Source: Streptomyces violascens (GTDB lineage: Bacteria; Actinomycetota; Actinomycetes; Streptomycetales; Streptomycetaceae). Taken from it: a DNA stretch of 64,000 nt. Positions within the stretch are counted from its first letter, which is position 1; every line of letters starts with the position of its first letter. The position numbers and the translations under genes are program-made. The notes beneath the pieces were generated by a model that was not told the DNA's origin, did no database searches, and was given only the letters and a program-made list of their open reading frames with translations. The stretch is from positions 1 to 64,000 of the forward strand of contig NZ_BMUA01000021.1 in NCBI RefSeq assembly GCF_014649955.1, in the 5' to 3' direction. Shown here piece by piece: positions 19,012 to 28,400 of this stretch.

Positions 19012-19932
19012 GTGAAACCCCGCCTCCTCCTTATCGCCCTCGCCCTCACCCTGCTGGCCACCCCGGCCGCCTCCGCCGACGCAGCGAACCAGGCCCGCCA
19101 CGCGGGCCCCCGCTTTCACGAGTACGTCGCCCTGGGCGACTCCTGGTCCGCCGACGCCACCGTGCTCGGCATCGATCACACCTACGCCCCCGTCGGCTGT
19201 GGCCAGAGCTCCTGGAACTATCCCAAGCAGGTCGCCGCCCGGCTCGGGGTGCAGACGTTCCGGGACGCGACCTGCGGCGGAGCCACCACCGCCGAGATGA
19301 CCGCGCCACAGAACGTCGGCAGCGCACCGCTGGTCGAGCAGGGCGTGAATCCGCCCCAGTTCGACCGGCTCACTCCCACCACCGACCTCGTCACCGTCGG
19401 CATCGGCGGCAATGACGCGGAGCTCGGGAGTGCTGTCCTCGGATGTATCACCCCGCTGCCCGCCCTGCTCTCCACCCCGTGCCGGACCAGGTTCGAGGGC
19501 CCCGACGGCGAGGATCTGATGGCGCGGCGGATCGCCGCCGTCAAGCCGCGGATCACTCGCGTACTGGAGGGCATTCACCAGCGCTCGCCCAGGGCCACCG
19601 TCCTGGTCGTCGACTATCTCGCGGGGATCGCTACCGACCGCGGCTGCTACCCGCAGGTGCCGATCCTCGACCAGGACCTGACCTGGCTGGGCGCACGGCT
19701 CAGGGACCTGAACTCCGTGCTCGCCTCCGCCGCGGCAGAGGGCGGGGCCCGATTCGTCGGCACCTACCGGGGAAGCCTCGGGCACGACATGTGCAAGCCG
19801 GCCGGTACGCGGTGGGTCGAGGGCCTGCTGCCGATGTCCAGCAACCCGCCGGGTCCCGCCGTCCCCTTCCACCCGAACCGCCTCGGCGCCGACCACCAGG
19901 CCGCAACTGTCCTGGACGAACTGGGAAGTTGA
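19012..19932 (+). CDS. Secreted SGNH/GDSL-type lipase/esterase
   Basis: A 306-aa protein. Its Sec signal peptide (MKPRLLLIALALTLLATPAASA) precedes the SGNH blocks: block I LGDSWSA with nucleophile S44, block II CGGATT with the oxyanion Gly, block III GIGGNDAE with Asn, and block V PFHPNRLGADH with the catalytic His. Cysteines are paired as in the Streptomyces extracellular lipases (CGQS, CGGA, CITP, CRTR, CYPQ, CKPA). Family role: extracellular hydrolysis of acyl esters. GTG 19012 puts the signal peptide at the start; ATG 18973 would add 13 residues. It is followed by a strong hairpin. Confidence 0.88.
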   Translation: MKPRLLLIALALTLLATPAASADAANQARHAGPRFHEYVALGDSWSADATVLGIDHTYAPVGCGQSSWNYPKQVAARLGVQTFRDATCGGATTAEMTAPQNVGSAPLVEQGVNPPQFDRLTPTTDLVTVGIGGNDAELGSAVLGCITPLPALLSTPCRTRFEGPDGEDLMARRIAAVKPRITRVLEGIHQRSPRATVLVVDYLAGIATDRGCYPQVPILDQDLTWLGARLRDLNSVLASAAAEGGARFVGTYRGSLGHDMCKPAGTRWVEGLLPMSSNPPGPAVPFHPNRLGADHQAATVLDELGS

Positions 19933-19939
19933 GCAGGCA

Positions 19940-19978
19940 CCGTAGGGCCGGCCATTGGGGAGAGGACCGGCCCTACGG
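19940..19978 (+). terminator. Terminator of the SGNH lipase gene
   Basis: A perfect 12-bp stem (19940-19951 with 19967-19978) and 15-base loop, 8 bases past the stop codon. Confidence 0.85.
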
Positions 19979-20252
19979 CTGCACGGGCGCTGAATACGGG
20001 GTTCGCATCGCCGGTTCCGCAAGACGGACCGGGACAGCCTCGCCGTCCAGAGCCCCGGCCCCGGCTCCCTCGGCCTCCCCGCCCAGCCGGAGCCGCAGCC
20101 GTCGCCCACGGACACCGCAACACCGCAAGGACCGCCGCGACCCCACCGGGGGAAGCTCACACCCAGCATCGGCCAGGGAGGCGAAAGACCGGCTTCGGTT
20201 CATTGCGGCCGATGCCACCAGCAAGCGGTGGGGCGTCCTTGACGATGCGCAG

Positions 20253-20465
20253 TCAGCCACTGCGGCAGGCCCGGGTCATCCGCGCAGCCGACTTCGAAAT
20301 CTGCGAGACGTCTCTGGGTCCTAAGAAGTCAAGCCACAGACCCGGCTGTCCCCGTTCGGGGTACATCCCGGCCACCGGGCCGGTGGTGAAGTCGGCGTCG
20401 GTGAACAGCGGATCCAGCGCGTCGCGGACCCGCGTCTCATCGGTGCCGCGCGATGAACCTGCCAC
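20253..20465 (-). pseudogene. Possible gene fragment, unknown
   Basis: A minus-strand stretch reads TRVRDALDPLFTDADFTTG, then WLDFLGPRDVSQISKSAAR, with protein-like composition, but no clear start, domain or upstream partner is visible. It may be a remnant in the 19979-20745 interval, which is otherwise empty. Confidence 0.3.
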
Positions 20466-20745
20466 GCCAGAGCAGCCCTGGCTTAGGGGACCGGCGGGAC
20501 ATCACCAGGACGCAACACGCGACACTCCCAACGCTCCTGGCGGGAAACGCACTTCAACGGCCCACCCGCTCACTGTCCCACGCAGCCGTCACCCGACTTC
20601 GCCACCAGAGCCAGGATGCCCCATCCAGGCGAAATATCCGCGCGAAATCCAGCCCATTAGCCGGTTATTCGGAGTTTCGCCGTAAGGATTGAGAGGTGCA
20701 GGGGACGCGGCAAGCCGGTTTGTAAGAACCTCGCAAGGAGATCGT

Positions 20746-21003
20746 ATGGGCAAGGGGTACAGCACTGTTGTGGAGGTACTGGTGGCGGATTTCTCGGTCA
20801 CAGAAGGAGGCCTGTCGCCCGAATCCACGATGGAAGACCTGAATCTGGACTCGCTCACGCGGGTCGAGGTCGCCGTCGCTCTGGAAAACCGGACCGGCCT
20901 GCACTTCAGCGATGACCAGGTCACTCTGGACACGACGGTGGGCCAGATCGCCGCCGTCATCGATGCCTCATGGGACGCCGCCGCAGAGACGACAGCCTCG
21001 TGA
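20746..21003 (+). CDS. Orphan acyl carrier protein
   Basis: An 85-aa acidic four-helix carrier. The phosphopantetheine attachment motif is DLNLDSLTRVEV with Ser36; the last helix region reads TLDTTVGQIAAVID. It is a type II (free-standing) ACP. An ATG with AAGGAG 5 bases upstream fixes the start. There is no synthase or transferase next to it: the flanks are intergenic DNA and an IS630 relic. It may serve a distant cluster, possibly the KAS III/AT cluster at 57-64 kb, whose own ACP has the attachment Ser at the same position. Confidence 0.88.
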   Translation: MGKGYSTVVEVLVADFSVTEGGLSPESTMEDLNLDSLTRVEVAVALENRTGLHFSDDQVTLDTTVGQIAAVIDASWDAAAETTAS

Positions 21004-21204
21004 CACGTGAGATCTCGAGGTGGCAGGCTGGAAAGCTGTGAGTCGGCGAAGTCCGCGCGGGCTCGGTCACGGCAGCTGTATTCCGCTCATGGTTGTCCAT
21101 GAAGGCGGTGTCGTCGCTGACGGCAGGCCACCGGGCGGCAGTCCAGCGCCAGCCGTGCCGTCCGCTGCCCGTTGAGTGTGGAAGTCCGCGTAATTCACCC
21201 GGCT

Positions 21205-21926
21205 GAAGTTCATGAGCGTCCCCATGGGGAGCGCGGAGTTGCTCCGTCGCGACCCGGGGGATGCCTCAACTTCCCGGTCCGCCCGATAGCCGGCCGGTCT
21301 TCAGGGCCGCGGCGGGCGGTCAAGGATGAGCCCAGCTCATCGCGGTAGCGACACCGCCGGGCGTCCTTGACGGACCGACGCGGCCCGCACACTTCAAGGT
21401 CGGGCGGCCCACCCCGGACACCGCCGCCTCCACTTGGGTCCCGTGGGGACGAAGACGCTGGAGTTGGGGAATTGCTCGATCGTCGACTCGTTGAGATTGT
21501 CCCAAACCCAGACCACGGGGCCTGGAGCTGGTTGTGCGCTACGCCCCCCTGCACCGAGCACTCCACCAGGAACAACCGGATGATCAACGCTCGGATCCGC
21601 ACCAGCGTCCACCCCTGCTCCTCGTCCCACCCGTGCGCCCAGGGTGCCGCGCTCCGACTCCCGTACGAGACGCTCCCATTGCGCAGGGGCTCAACAGCTC
21701 CACACACATCGGCCCCTTCGACCGCCTTGGCCCCACCCTCACGCTACGTCCTGCGCCACTTCTCCACCTGGCGCTCCCCGGCCCGAAGCCCACACGCGAT
21801 GTCCCTGGTCCTCTCCCCACGCGCGAACCGCTCGGCGGTCTCCAGCCTCACCTGTTCACGAGCTGCCTGCTTCCCCTGCGTCAGCCCGCCTCCCTGCGCC
21901 TGCCTCATCGCTCCCGCATACCGCAA
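21205..21926 (-). pseudogene. IS630-family transposase relic
   Basis: The N-terminus reads MRYAGAMRQAQGGGLTQ, then VRLETAERFARGERTRDIA and ERQVEKWRRT, the helix-turn-helix start of IS630 transposases. Later fragments in other frames give WTLVRIRALIIRLFLVECS and GPVVWVWDNLNE, the D-N-L-N catalytic region. Frameshifts separate the pieces. Confidence 0.75.
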
Positions 21927-21965
21927 CGATCACGAAACGTCAGACCACCTTCCGCCACGGCGAGT

Positions 21966-23138
21966 TCAACCGCAGGAGTCGGTTGCGGGCAATGCGCTGT
22001 GTTCAAGGCGGCCGGACGACACAGCGCGGGTGCCCCGAGCGAAGCGCGCCTGGATTGGCTGTTCGTAGCGTCGGTGAACCAGCAGGGCCACCAGCTGTGC
22101 CGCCACCATCAGCCCCGCTGCAAACAGGACGCCGTTCAGCACGGCGAACCGGTGATTGACGCCAACGGCCTGCCGGGCGGACATCAACAAGGGAAAGTGA
22201 ACGATGTAAAGGGCATACGAAGCCTCTCCCAGCGCGACCATGGCCGGCCGGGCGAGCAAACGGCTCCGGCCTTGGATGTCTCGCACGGCCAGCCCGGCAA
22301 CGATCAAGGAGAAAGGCAAGCCATAGCTGGCCCCGAGGCAATACGTCAGAGGAAGGAATGGAGTTGTGGCGAGTACCGTCACCAGGACTCCGATACGGAT
22401 CGGCGCGTTCAACCGTGGCCAGGCCCCCTCCTGGACGAGGCGCGCGGTGACCATTCCGAGCATGAATTCCGTCAATCGCACGGGCGGGAAGACGTAGCCG
22501 AACCAGAGCGCGTTCAGACCGAGTGGCCAGCCCGGGAGCGCTCGCCCGTCGAGCGCCATCGCCACTGCGGGGAACGTGAGGATCGCACAGGCCAGGGCCA
22601 GCCACGTGCAGCGCAGTCCGGTCCGGCTCAACCTGCGGGCAGCGAAAATCAGCACCGGGAAAAGCAGGTAGAAGAAGGCCTCGCAACAAACAGACCAAGA
22701 CGGGTCGTTGAAGCCGTTGAACGCTTCGGGAACAGGCATCCAGACCTTCAGCAGGAACAACTCTGCGGCCCCGCCCAGCACGGTTGCGCTGCCACCGACC
22801 GCCATGGGGCTGGGGGCTGTCGCGACCACAAAGAAGAGCGCACCCAGAGCCCAGCCCAACGCGTGGTTGGGGTAGATCTTCCAGAAGCGGCGTCGCCAGA
22901 AGGCGCGGGCACGATCCCCCGGCCGGTACGACCAGGCGAGTACGAAGCCGGAGAGGACAAAGAACCCGGCTACCGCGGAGGTGGCGAGCGGCGCCGCTGC
23001 GACGGAGAGCGCAGCCTGCGGTCTTTCGCTGAAGATCGCCGAACCCGACAAGGCATGGGCCATCAGGACACAGGCCGCCAGGAGGAAGCGCAACCCCGTC
23101 AGTGACGGAAGTCTTTCCGAGCCGGTAGGGGGCAGCAT
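21966..23138 (-). CDS. Acyltransferase-3 family integral membrane protein
   Basis: A 390-aa multi-pass membrane protein. It opens with SLTGLRFLLAACVLMAHAL, where the R/H pair is a hallmark of acyltransferase-3 enzymes, continues with AGFFVLSGFVLAWSY, FWRRRFWKIYPNH and SWSVCCEAFFYLLFP, and has about ten hydrophobic helices. Family role: O-acylation of sugars, lipids or antibiotics at the inner membrane. Start ATG 23138 has AAGGAG 11 bases upstream. It is isolated between relics of IS630 and IS1182, and may be cargo. The substrate is unknown. Confidence 0.85.
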   Translation of the reverse strand: MLPPTGSERLPSLTGLRFLLAACVLMAHALSGSAIFSERPQAALSVAAAPLATSAVAGFFVLSGFVLAWSYRPGDRARAFWRRRFWKIYPNHALGWALGALFFVVATAPSPMAVGGSATVLGGAAELFLLKVWMPVPEAFNGFNDPSWSVCCEAFFYLLFPVLIFAARRLSRTGLRCTWLALACAILTFPAVAMALDGRALPGWPLGLNALWFGYVFPPVRLTEFMLGMVTARLVQEGAWPRLNAPIRIGVLVTVLATTPFLPLTYCLGASYGLPFSLIVAGLAVRDIQGRSRLLARPAMVALGEASYALYIVHFPLLMSARQAVGVNHRFAVLNGVLFAAGLMVAAQLVALLVHRRYEQPIQARFARGTRAVSSGRLEHSALPATDSCG

Positions 23139-23599
23139 GCGACCGTGTCTCCTTCGCCCCGGGGCAGGAATTGATACCCAGTGAGCTTTTCCAGGGTGGT
23201 ACCTGATCGGGTGATGGGCGTGAATGACAGAACGGGCGGGCCTCCCTGGCTGTTGGCGAGATGTCTCACGTGTCAAGCCTTCAGCCGGGGAGCCTCGTTG
23301 GTTCCGTATCCTTGCGCACTGGACCTGCCGCACGCGCTGTCGGCACGGGCCCGTCGCAGGGCGGGGTCCTCGGCCGCCGCGGCCTGGCGGCGGCGCTGGG
23401 CGCGGACCGCCTCGATCGGGGACCGGCGCACAGTCCGGCACGACCTGGCCCGATGCCTTGTTGGCGACCTCGATGATGCGGGTCTGCTCCAGGCGGGCCT
23501 GCGTCGGCCCACCGATCCGCACCCGTTCCGCCGCACCGTGGTGACGGGCCTCGGTTCCTTCTTCGTGTACTGGTCGGCGCCGTTCTTCCGAGCCGCCTC
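23139..23599. other. Region before the IS1182 relic, no intact gene
   Basis: About 460 bases containing the acyltransferase promoter side and probably the decayed 5' end of the next transposase. Nothing else is supportable. Confidence 0.35.
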
Positions 23600-24310
23600 G
23601 ATCGTGGCCCGGAGTACGACGCGGGCCGTGACGAGGACTTCGCCGACCTGTTCCCGCAGCGGGGTCGACCGGCCCTGTCTCCGACGGTTCTCGCCCTGGT
23701 GTCGATCCTGCCGTTTGCCGAGGGCCTGTCCGAGCGCCAGGCCGCCCCTGGCTGCCAGGGCACGTATCGACCGGAAGTACGATTTCGGCTTGGAGCTTGA
23801 GGACCCAGGGTTCGACCATTCAGTGCTGAGCGAATTCCGAGATCGGCTGGTCGGGGGCAGTGCGGAGACCCGCATCACGGACGCCGTGCTGGCCGCAGCC
23901 GCACCCCCGTGGCTTGCCGAACTGACCGACGAGGAGAGGGTCAAGCGGTACTCCTACCGGATCGGGGACCACCGGCTTCCACAGGCAAAAACCGAGCGCA
24001 TCGGAGGCACGAGACCGGGAACGATGGCATGCGCCTGCTGCAGGCCGTCTTCCACACGGCTACACCGGAGTGGCTCCGCCAGGTCCCCTCAGTGGAGATG
24101 CTCCGTCGGACCTGGGTCCAGGAGTTCTAGATCGAGGACGAGACCGTCCGCTGGCGCCACTCGAAGAACATCCGGCCTGCTGGACAACGCCTGGTCTCGC
24201 CCTACGGCAGCGTCGTCCGCGCCGGATCCAAGCGAGACACCGACTGGTCAGGATGGAAGGTCCACATGACCGAGACATACGAGCCCGACCAGCCCAACTA
24301 CGGCATCGAG
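23600..24310 (+). pseudogene. IS1182-family transposase relic
   Basis: Pieces in changing frames: DEDFADLFPQRGRPALSPTV, then RIDRKYDFGLELEDPGFDHS with VLSEFRDRLV, LPQAKTERIG, ATPEWLRQVPSVEMLRRTWV, and after an in-frame TAG at 24128, VRWRHSKNIRP and WSGWKVHMTETYE. The order is that of IS1182 transposases. Frameshifts and the stop inactivate it. Confidence 0.8.
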
Positions 24311-24660
24311 ATCATCGGACCCGTCCAGGCCAGCCCACCCGCCATCCCCACAAGGGGCACCACAGCCGGTTACCACACGACCTGCAACACACCAGCCCAC
24401 GCCCCGACCCACATCCCAACTAACGCCCCACCAGCGTTAACCGGCCGGTGAGATGTCCTCTCATGGCTCCTTCACCGTCGTCACAGACGATGCGGTCCCT
24501 TGTGTTGCGACGATTTGTTGAATTCGCCCCGGGCTGCGGGGCTCGATCAAGTGAAGTTGCGCAGGGTGACCGGATTCGAGAACGGAGACTCGCGCGCCGG
24601 ACATGCGCCCCGCTCAGCGCTCGGCGCCCCTCCGACGAGTGATGGACGGGGCTGTCGGGT
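24311..24660. other. Intergenic, no gene seen
   Basis: About 350 bases past the IS1182 relic. The stretch 24510-24540 is relatively AT-rich. No frame is convincing. Confidence 0.35.
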
Positions 24661-24680
24661 TGCGGAAATATGACCGTCGT

Positions 24681-24725
24681 ATACGGATCAGACATGCCGT
24701 ATAGCGAACAAACGCCTTGTATAGT
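24681..24725 (+). promoter_or_regulatory. Inverted repeat and -10 box before the I36-type gene
   Basis: ATACGG (24681-24686) and CCGTAT (24697-24702) form an inverted repeat with a 10-base spacer. A good -10 hexamer, TATAGT, lies at 24720-24725, about 32 bases before the start codon. The repeat would cover the -35 region, so it looks like a repressor or activator operator. Confidence 0.45.
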
Positions 24726-24756
24726 GCTAAATCACGATGGAGAGGTGTATGTGGTG

Positions 24757-25104
24757 ATGTACCGCAAAGCTGCCTTACGTCTCGCGCTCGCGTTCGGTCT
24801 CGCGCTCACGGTATCCGGCGTCGCACAGGCGGATGCTGCCGCTCCGACCTGCCGCCCCGGCACGGCCTGCTACTTCCAGTGGACCGAGCGGTCGGGAGTG
24901 ACTCGCACCGAGAGCAATCCCGACACGTACTACTGCTACCAGCTGTACTACGACGGTGCCATCGCCGGATTCAACGGCACCGACAAGAGGGTCTACCTCT
25001 ACAAGGACCGGGACTGCCAGGGCGGAGCCAGGGCCTACGTCGATCCCCGCGTCGGCTGGCAGGACAGCAACAACGTGTACTACTCGTTCGACTTCGTGCC
25101 CTAG
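24757..25104 (+). CDS. Secreted peptidase-inhibitor I36-like protein
   Basis: A 115-aa protein with a Sec signal peptide (LALAFGLALTVSGVAQADA) and a beta-rich mature part of about 86 residues holding CRPGTACYF, YYCYQLYY, KRVYLYKDRDC and GWQDSNNVYYSFDF, which resembles I36/SMPI-type inhibitors with a crystallin-like fold. Possible role: inhibition of extracellular metalloproteases. Codon 7 is TTA (24775-24777), a leucine codon read by the developmental tRNA BldA, so translation is likely linked to differentiation. Start ATG 24757; GTG 24751, closer to GGAGAGG, is an alternative. It lies directly upstream of the large-protein operon. Confidence 0.7.
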   Translation: MYRKAALRLALAFGLALTVSGVAQADAAAPTCRPGTACYFQWTERSGVTRTESNPDTYYCYQLYYDGAIAGFNGTDKRVYLYKDRDCQGGARAYVDPRVGWQDSNNVYYSFDFVP

Positions 25105-25180
25105 GCCGCGCGGATCCGGCAGTAGTCGACCCTCGCGCCGACCCTCAACTGGTCGCCGTACATGGACACTTTGGCCAGAT

Positions 25181-25238
25181 GCGCCCCTCTACTGCCTTGA
25201 AACAGCCGCTGAGCTCGTTGTGCAGGCGAGAGGGGCGC
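25181..25238. terminator. Long-stem hairpin after the I36-type gene
   Basis: GCGCCCCTCT (25181-25190) is the exact complement of AGAGGGGCGC (25229-25238); an inner CTGC/GCAG pairing extends it. The following TTGTTTCC would serve as the T-rich tail on the plus strand. It separates the I36 gene from the large-protein operon. The rest of the 25105-25484 interval shows no gene. Confidence 0.5.
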
Positions 25239-25484
25239 TTGTTTCCTGCTGATGGGTTCACGCTGGCCCTGCGCGCGTATCCCGGGCGCCCCGCGCAGGG
25301 CCACCGCGAGGCGTCCTGTCCAGGTCTGGGCCAGTAAACAGGAGTTGGCTCAACCCGCACCGTTCCCCGGGGGGCATGTTCCGTCGCGCCTCTCCCGCCG
25401 CCATCGCGGCGCTCCTAGAGTGCCCCGTGTCTCGCATGGCGTGAACGGTTCGAAGGCCTGAAGGCTTTTCGACAGGGGACTCAC

Positions 25485-28400
25485 ATGGCCGCGTCTCAAC
25501 CACCAGGCCCGTACCGGCTGTTACGGGCAACCGACCTCCTGGACCTCCAGTTCGCCTTCCTCGGGCTGCGGCTGGAGCGGCCGTTGCTCGGTGCACGCCG
25601 ACTGGTTCGGCAGGATCCGGCCCAACCGGCCTACATCGTGGCCACGTTCGGCCCACAGCACGTCGTGGAGCAGGCCTTCTTCGAGCTCAGCCCCGGCCTG
25701 CCGGAACCGGCGTCGCCGCTCTCGGGCGCCCCGTCTTCCGAAGCGCCGGCAACCGGAGTCCCGCTGTCCGGCAGCGAGCCTCACAAGCCGCCACCCGTGG
25801 CCTCCCGCATCGGTGGCCGCAGCGTGCTGGTGTTCGCGGTGGGCGCCGACGACGCCATCGAGTACAGCGAAGCCGGACTGCTCACCGCGATGCGGACGCT
25901 TGGGCTGCGTGTGGTGGACGCGGCCCGGGAACCGGCCGCGGCGGCCCGGCTCCAACCGGCCGCAATCGGCCAACCCCCCGACGTGTTCCAGGCGGTACGG
26001 CTGGCCCGCACCATCGCGGAACTGACCGCGCGGCACGGACCCGACGGCCCGGCGGACGCCAGACTCCGCACCGAGGCCCCCGGGCCGCCGCCCGCCGAGC
26101 CCCTCGCCGCCGGGCCCGGCCCCGAGAACCCCCTCGCCGACGCCGCCAACCCGCGGACCGGCATCGAGTTGCCCTACCGGCTGCTGCTCTCGCCCCCGCA
26201 GACCGCCGCCTGGACGCACGCCACCGGCCCGCCCGACCCGGGAGACCGGATCGAGCTCTGGCACACCCGGCTCGTCGGCGCCCGGGCCCGCGCGGTGTGG
26301 ACACGCGACGCGGGGTTCAACCCCGCCGACCCCCATCCGCTGCCCAAGGGTGGCAGCGAGTTCACCATGGCGATGGACCGCAAGGACCGCTCGTCGGTGG
26401 TCCATCTGAGCTCCAACACCAATCTGCCGGACGCCTTCCGGCCCGCGCCGCTGAGCGTCGACAACCTCATGCTGTCGACGATGGGCGGCTGGCTGGACTC
26501 CCTCGGCCGATGGGACCGGCCGCCCACGGGCTTCGACGTCACCCAGTGGCGGCACCGCGCCGCCCTCGGTCGGGACCACTACGTACGGGTCATGTACCGG
26601 GGCCGGCTGTTCCCCTTCGGGCACCTGGCCGATCTGGTGAAGGTCACCGAGCGGAAGTTCGACCACGGCCGCCCGGACGGCGCCGCCTATCTCAACCAGC
26701 GGTACTTCATCATGGTGCGCGAGCCCGTGCGCACCTACGGGAGGCCAGGCGACAACGACGACCAGAAGCGCCTGCACCGACTGTTCCCGTTCACCAGCGT
26801 CCGGCTCCTCACCCTGACCACGCCCGATCTCCAGCCGCCGCAGACCATCCCCGGCCTGTCCTCGACCCGTGACGAGCCCAACGAGAAGCTCGCCTTCTTC
26901 CCGGTGACCGATACCGAGGATCCCTTCCCGTTCCAGGTTGCCATGGTCGACCTCGACCGACGCGTCCTCGAGTTCCGTACGCCCATGGCCTTCGTCGGCA
27001 AGATCGTGCACGAGACCAAGGCCGATGTGCAGGCGGTCATCCGGCACTACCAGGGGCTCGGCACGGATGCGGTGCCCGGGCCGCCCGACCTCACCGGACC
27101 GGGCGCCAACCGGGTGGTCGCCGAAGTGCGCGGCCAGGCGCTCGCGTACGCACCGAGCCGGAAGGCCGACGACACCACGCTGTCCACCGCGCAGCTGATC
27201 TGGGGCGCCGACACCACCGACGCCATCCTCGCCCTGGACCCCACCGACAACCCGCGCTTCGTGCCCACCGTCCGCTGGGCGCGGGCCGTCGTCCCGGTGC
27301 TGAGCCGCTTCGGTACCGGCTTCGGCGGCGACCAGCCGCAGTCGGTGTTCTATCCCGGGCCCTATGTCCAGGACGGCTTCACCGACGCGAACAAGGGCCA
27401 GGTCTTCATCGAGCTGGCCCAGTCGGTGGACCTGACCTTCCGCGACGGGGGCCAGACCGCCGGGGCGCTCGCCCAGCCCAACTTTCCCGTCGCCGGCCTC
27501 TCCCGGCTGACCGGCCCGGTCGCCGCGACACCCGCGCACCTGCTCGGCGCCGACGCGGGCGCGGCCGACAAGTGGGACAAGCTCGCCCAGGGCAGGTTCA
27601 ACCCCCTCGACTACTTCGGTGCGCTGGCAGGGGCCAAACTGTTCGGGATGTTCCCGCTCACCGAGATCATGAGCGAGATCGGCCTGGACAACCTGAAGGC
27701 GCCGAACTTCTTCACCGCGACCGTCAACGCCGTCACCTCGTTCCTGGGCGACCTCCGGGGGCTGCGCGACCTGCTGACCGGGGTCGAGGAACAGTTCCCG
27801 GAGATCGCCGACCTGGTCATCCGGGTGACCGACGCCGCCGCTGCCTTCGTCCAGGTCCTTCTCGACTACCTCATCAGTCAGCTGGACAACTCCCCCGACC
27901 CGACCACCATCGAGGAGGTGGAGAACGCCTTCACCGCGTTCTCCGACGCCCTGACCGCGCTGCGCAACGCACTGCCCGCAGCCGTCGATACGGGAGTGCG
28001 CCTCCTGCTCGGCCGGATCGCCGACCAGGTCGCCACCTGGGACAGCACGGTCGGCCAGGCACTCGCCCTGAAAAAGGCCGTCCAACTCGCCGCGCTGGGC
28101 GCCAAGTTGCCCGACGCCGTCAACTCTCACCTTCAGTGGCAGCCCGACATCCACGCCTGGACAGCCGGCGAACCGATCCCGAGGAGGGCCAAGGACGCCG
28201 TGTTCTGGCCGGTGGGAAAGCTGACCCTGGCCACCGACCTGCGCGGCTCGCTGCGCCCGGACCTGCCGCAGGCCGCGGACGTCACCTGCACACTGGGCCG
28301 GTTCGACCTGCGCATGGTGCCGGGGTTCGACGCCGTGGTGCTGCACTTCGAGCAGATCCGGTTCACGATGCGCGCCGGGCAGAAGCCGGACGTCGAGGTG

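Noticed and set aside
24460..24560. Possible small RNA or insertion-sequence end in an AT-richer stretch
   Set aside because: No inverted repeat partner, promoter-terminator pair or conserved structure could be identified by eye.
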